A DNA stretch of 6,619 nt, from assembly GCA_027011025.1 (NCBI GenBank), contig JALVAU010000370.1:1-6619 (forward strand). The letters are read 5' to 3'. Made by a program: the position numbers and the translations under genes. Below the pieces are notes generated by a model that searched no databases, had not been told where the DNA came from, and was given only the letters and a program-made list of their open reading frames with translations. Shown one piece after another: positions 1 to 6,619 of the stretch (its first letter is position 1; every line of letters starts with the position of its first letter). The stretch comes from Campylobacteraceae bacterium (GTDB lineage Bacteria > Campylobacterota > Campylobacteria > Campylobacterales > Sulfurospirillaceae).

Positions 1-2
1 AG

Positions 3-1931
<1,929 letters not shown>

Positions 1932-2007
1932 TGATTCTATTAATGAGTATAAACAGAGGTTTAATAGATAAAACAGAATCTTCTTGCCAAAGACAAAGCT
2001 TTAGTGA

Positions 2008-6582
<4,575 letters not shown>

Positions 6583-6584
6583 GA

Positions 6585-6615
6585 CTCAAGGAGACATGCA
6601 ATATGTCTCCTTGAG
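6585..6615 (+). terminator. 13-bp perfect hairpin after rpoC, probable terminator
   Basis: CTCAAGGAGACAT (6585-6597) pairs perfectly with ATGTCTCCTTGAG (6603-6615) around a five-base loop, GCAAT. It begins only two bases after the rpoC TAA (6580-6582). Length and perfection make it a strong transcript-end structure. The bases after the stem are GGTT and then the window ends, so a T tract cannot be confirmed. If no T run follows, it may be an attenuator, a processing site or a 3'-end stabiliser. In Campylobacterota the str genes (rpsL, rpsG, fusA) commonly follow rpoC, so partial read-through is plausible. Confidence 0.7.
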
Positions 6616-6619
6616 GGTT

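Noticed and set aside
6603..6614. Mini-frame ATG TCT CCT TGA with AAGGAG nine bases upstream
   Set aside because: Only three codons long and fully inside the terminator-like stem; the Shine-Dalgarno match is a by-product of the stem sequence.

Overview
The window is one stretch of a housekeeping operon on the + strand: the 3' part of rpoB (RNA polymerase beta subunit, cut by the left edge), a 121-base gap, the complete rpoC (beta-prime subunit, 1509 codons), and a strong hairpin just after the rpoC stop. The two genes fill about 98% of the window. I see no mobile element, CRISPR array, tRNA, rRNA or transferred cargo.

The sequence suggests a member of the Campylobacterota (formerly Epsilonproteobacteria). 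The DNA is AT-rich, with heavy use of AGA for Arg and ATA for Ile. RpoC closely matches the Campylobacter/Sulfurimonas type as I remember it, for example the N-terminal [20 protein letters not shown] block. It also has a larger trigger-loop insertion than E. coli. rpoB and rpoC are separate genes, which argues against Helicobacter and Wolinella, where they are fused. I cannot name the genus; a free-living, Sulfurimonas- or Sulfurovum-like lineage is a reasonable guess only.

Layout: 3-1931 is rpoB, 642 residues of the C-terminal part, entered at the point equivalent to roughly residue 720 of E. coli RpoB. 1932-2052 is the rpoB-rpoC gap. It is open in one frame from an ATG overlapping the rpoB stop to a TGA overlapping the rpoC ATG, and it holds a 7-bp hairpin touching the rpoC Shine-Dalgarno sequence. 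2053-6582 is rpoC with its zinc sites, catalytic aspartates, bridge helix and trigger loop intact. 6585-6615 is a 13-bp perfect hairpin, the likely terminator or attenuator of the unit.

The two proteins together form the catalytic core of RNA polymerase (alpha2-beta-beta'-omega). Co-transcription helps supply them in equal amounts. Nothing here looks like a new biological system. The points most worth a second look are the gap between the genes (possible mini-cistron and RBS hairpin), the terminator-like hairpin whose downstream tract lies outside the window, and the enlarged trigger-loop insertion.
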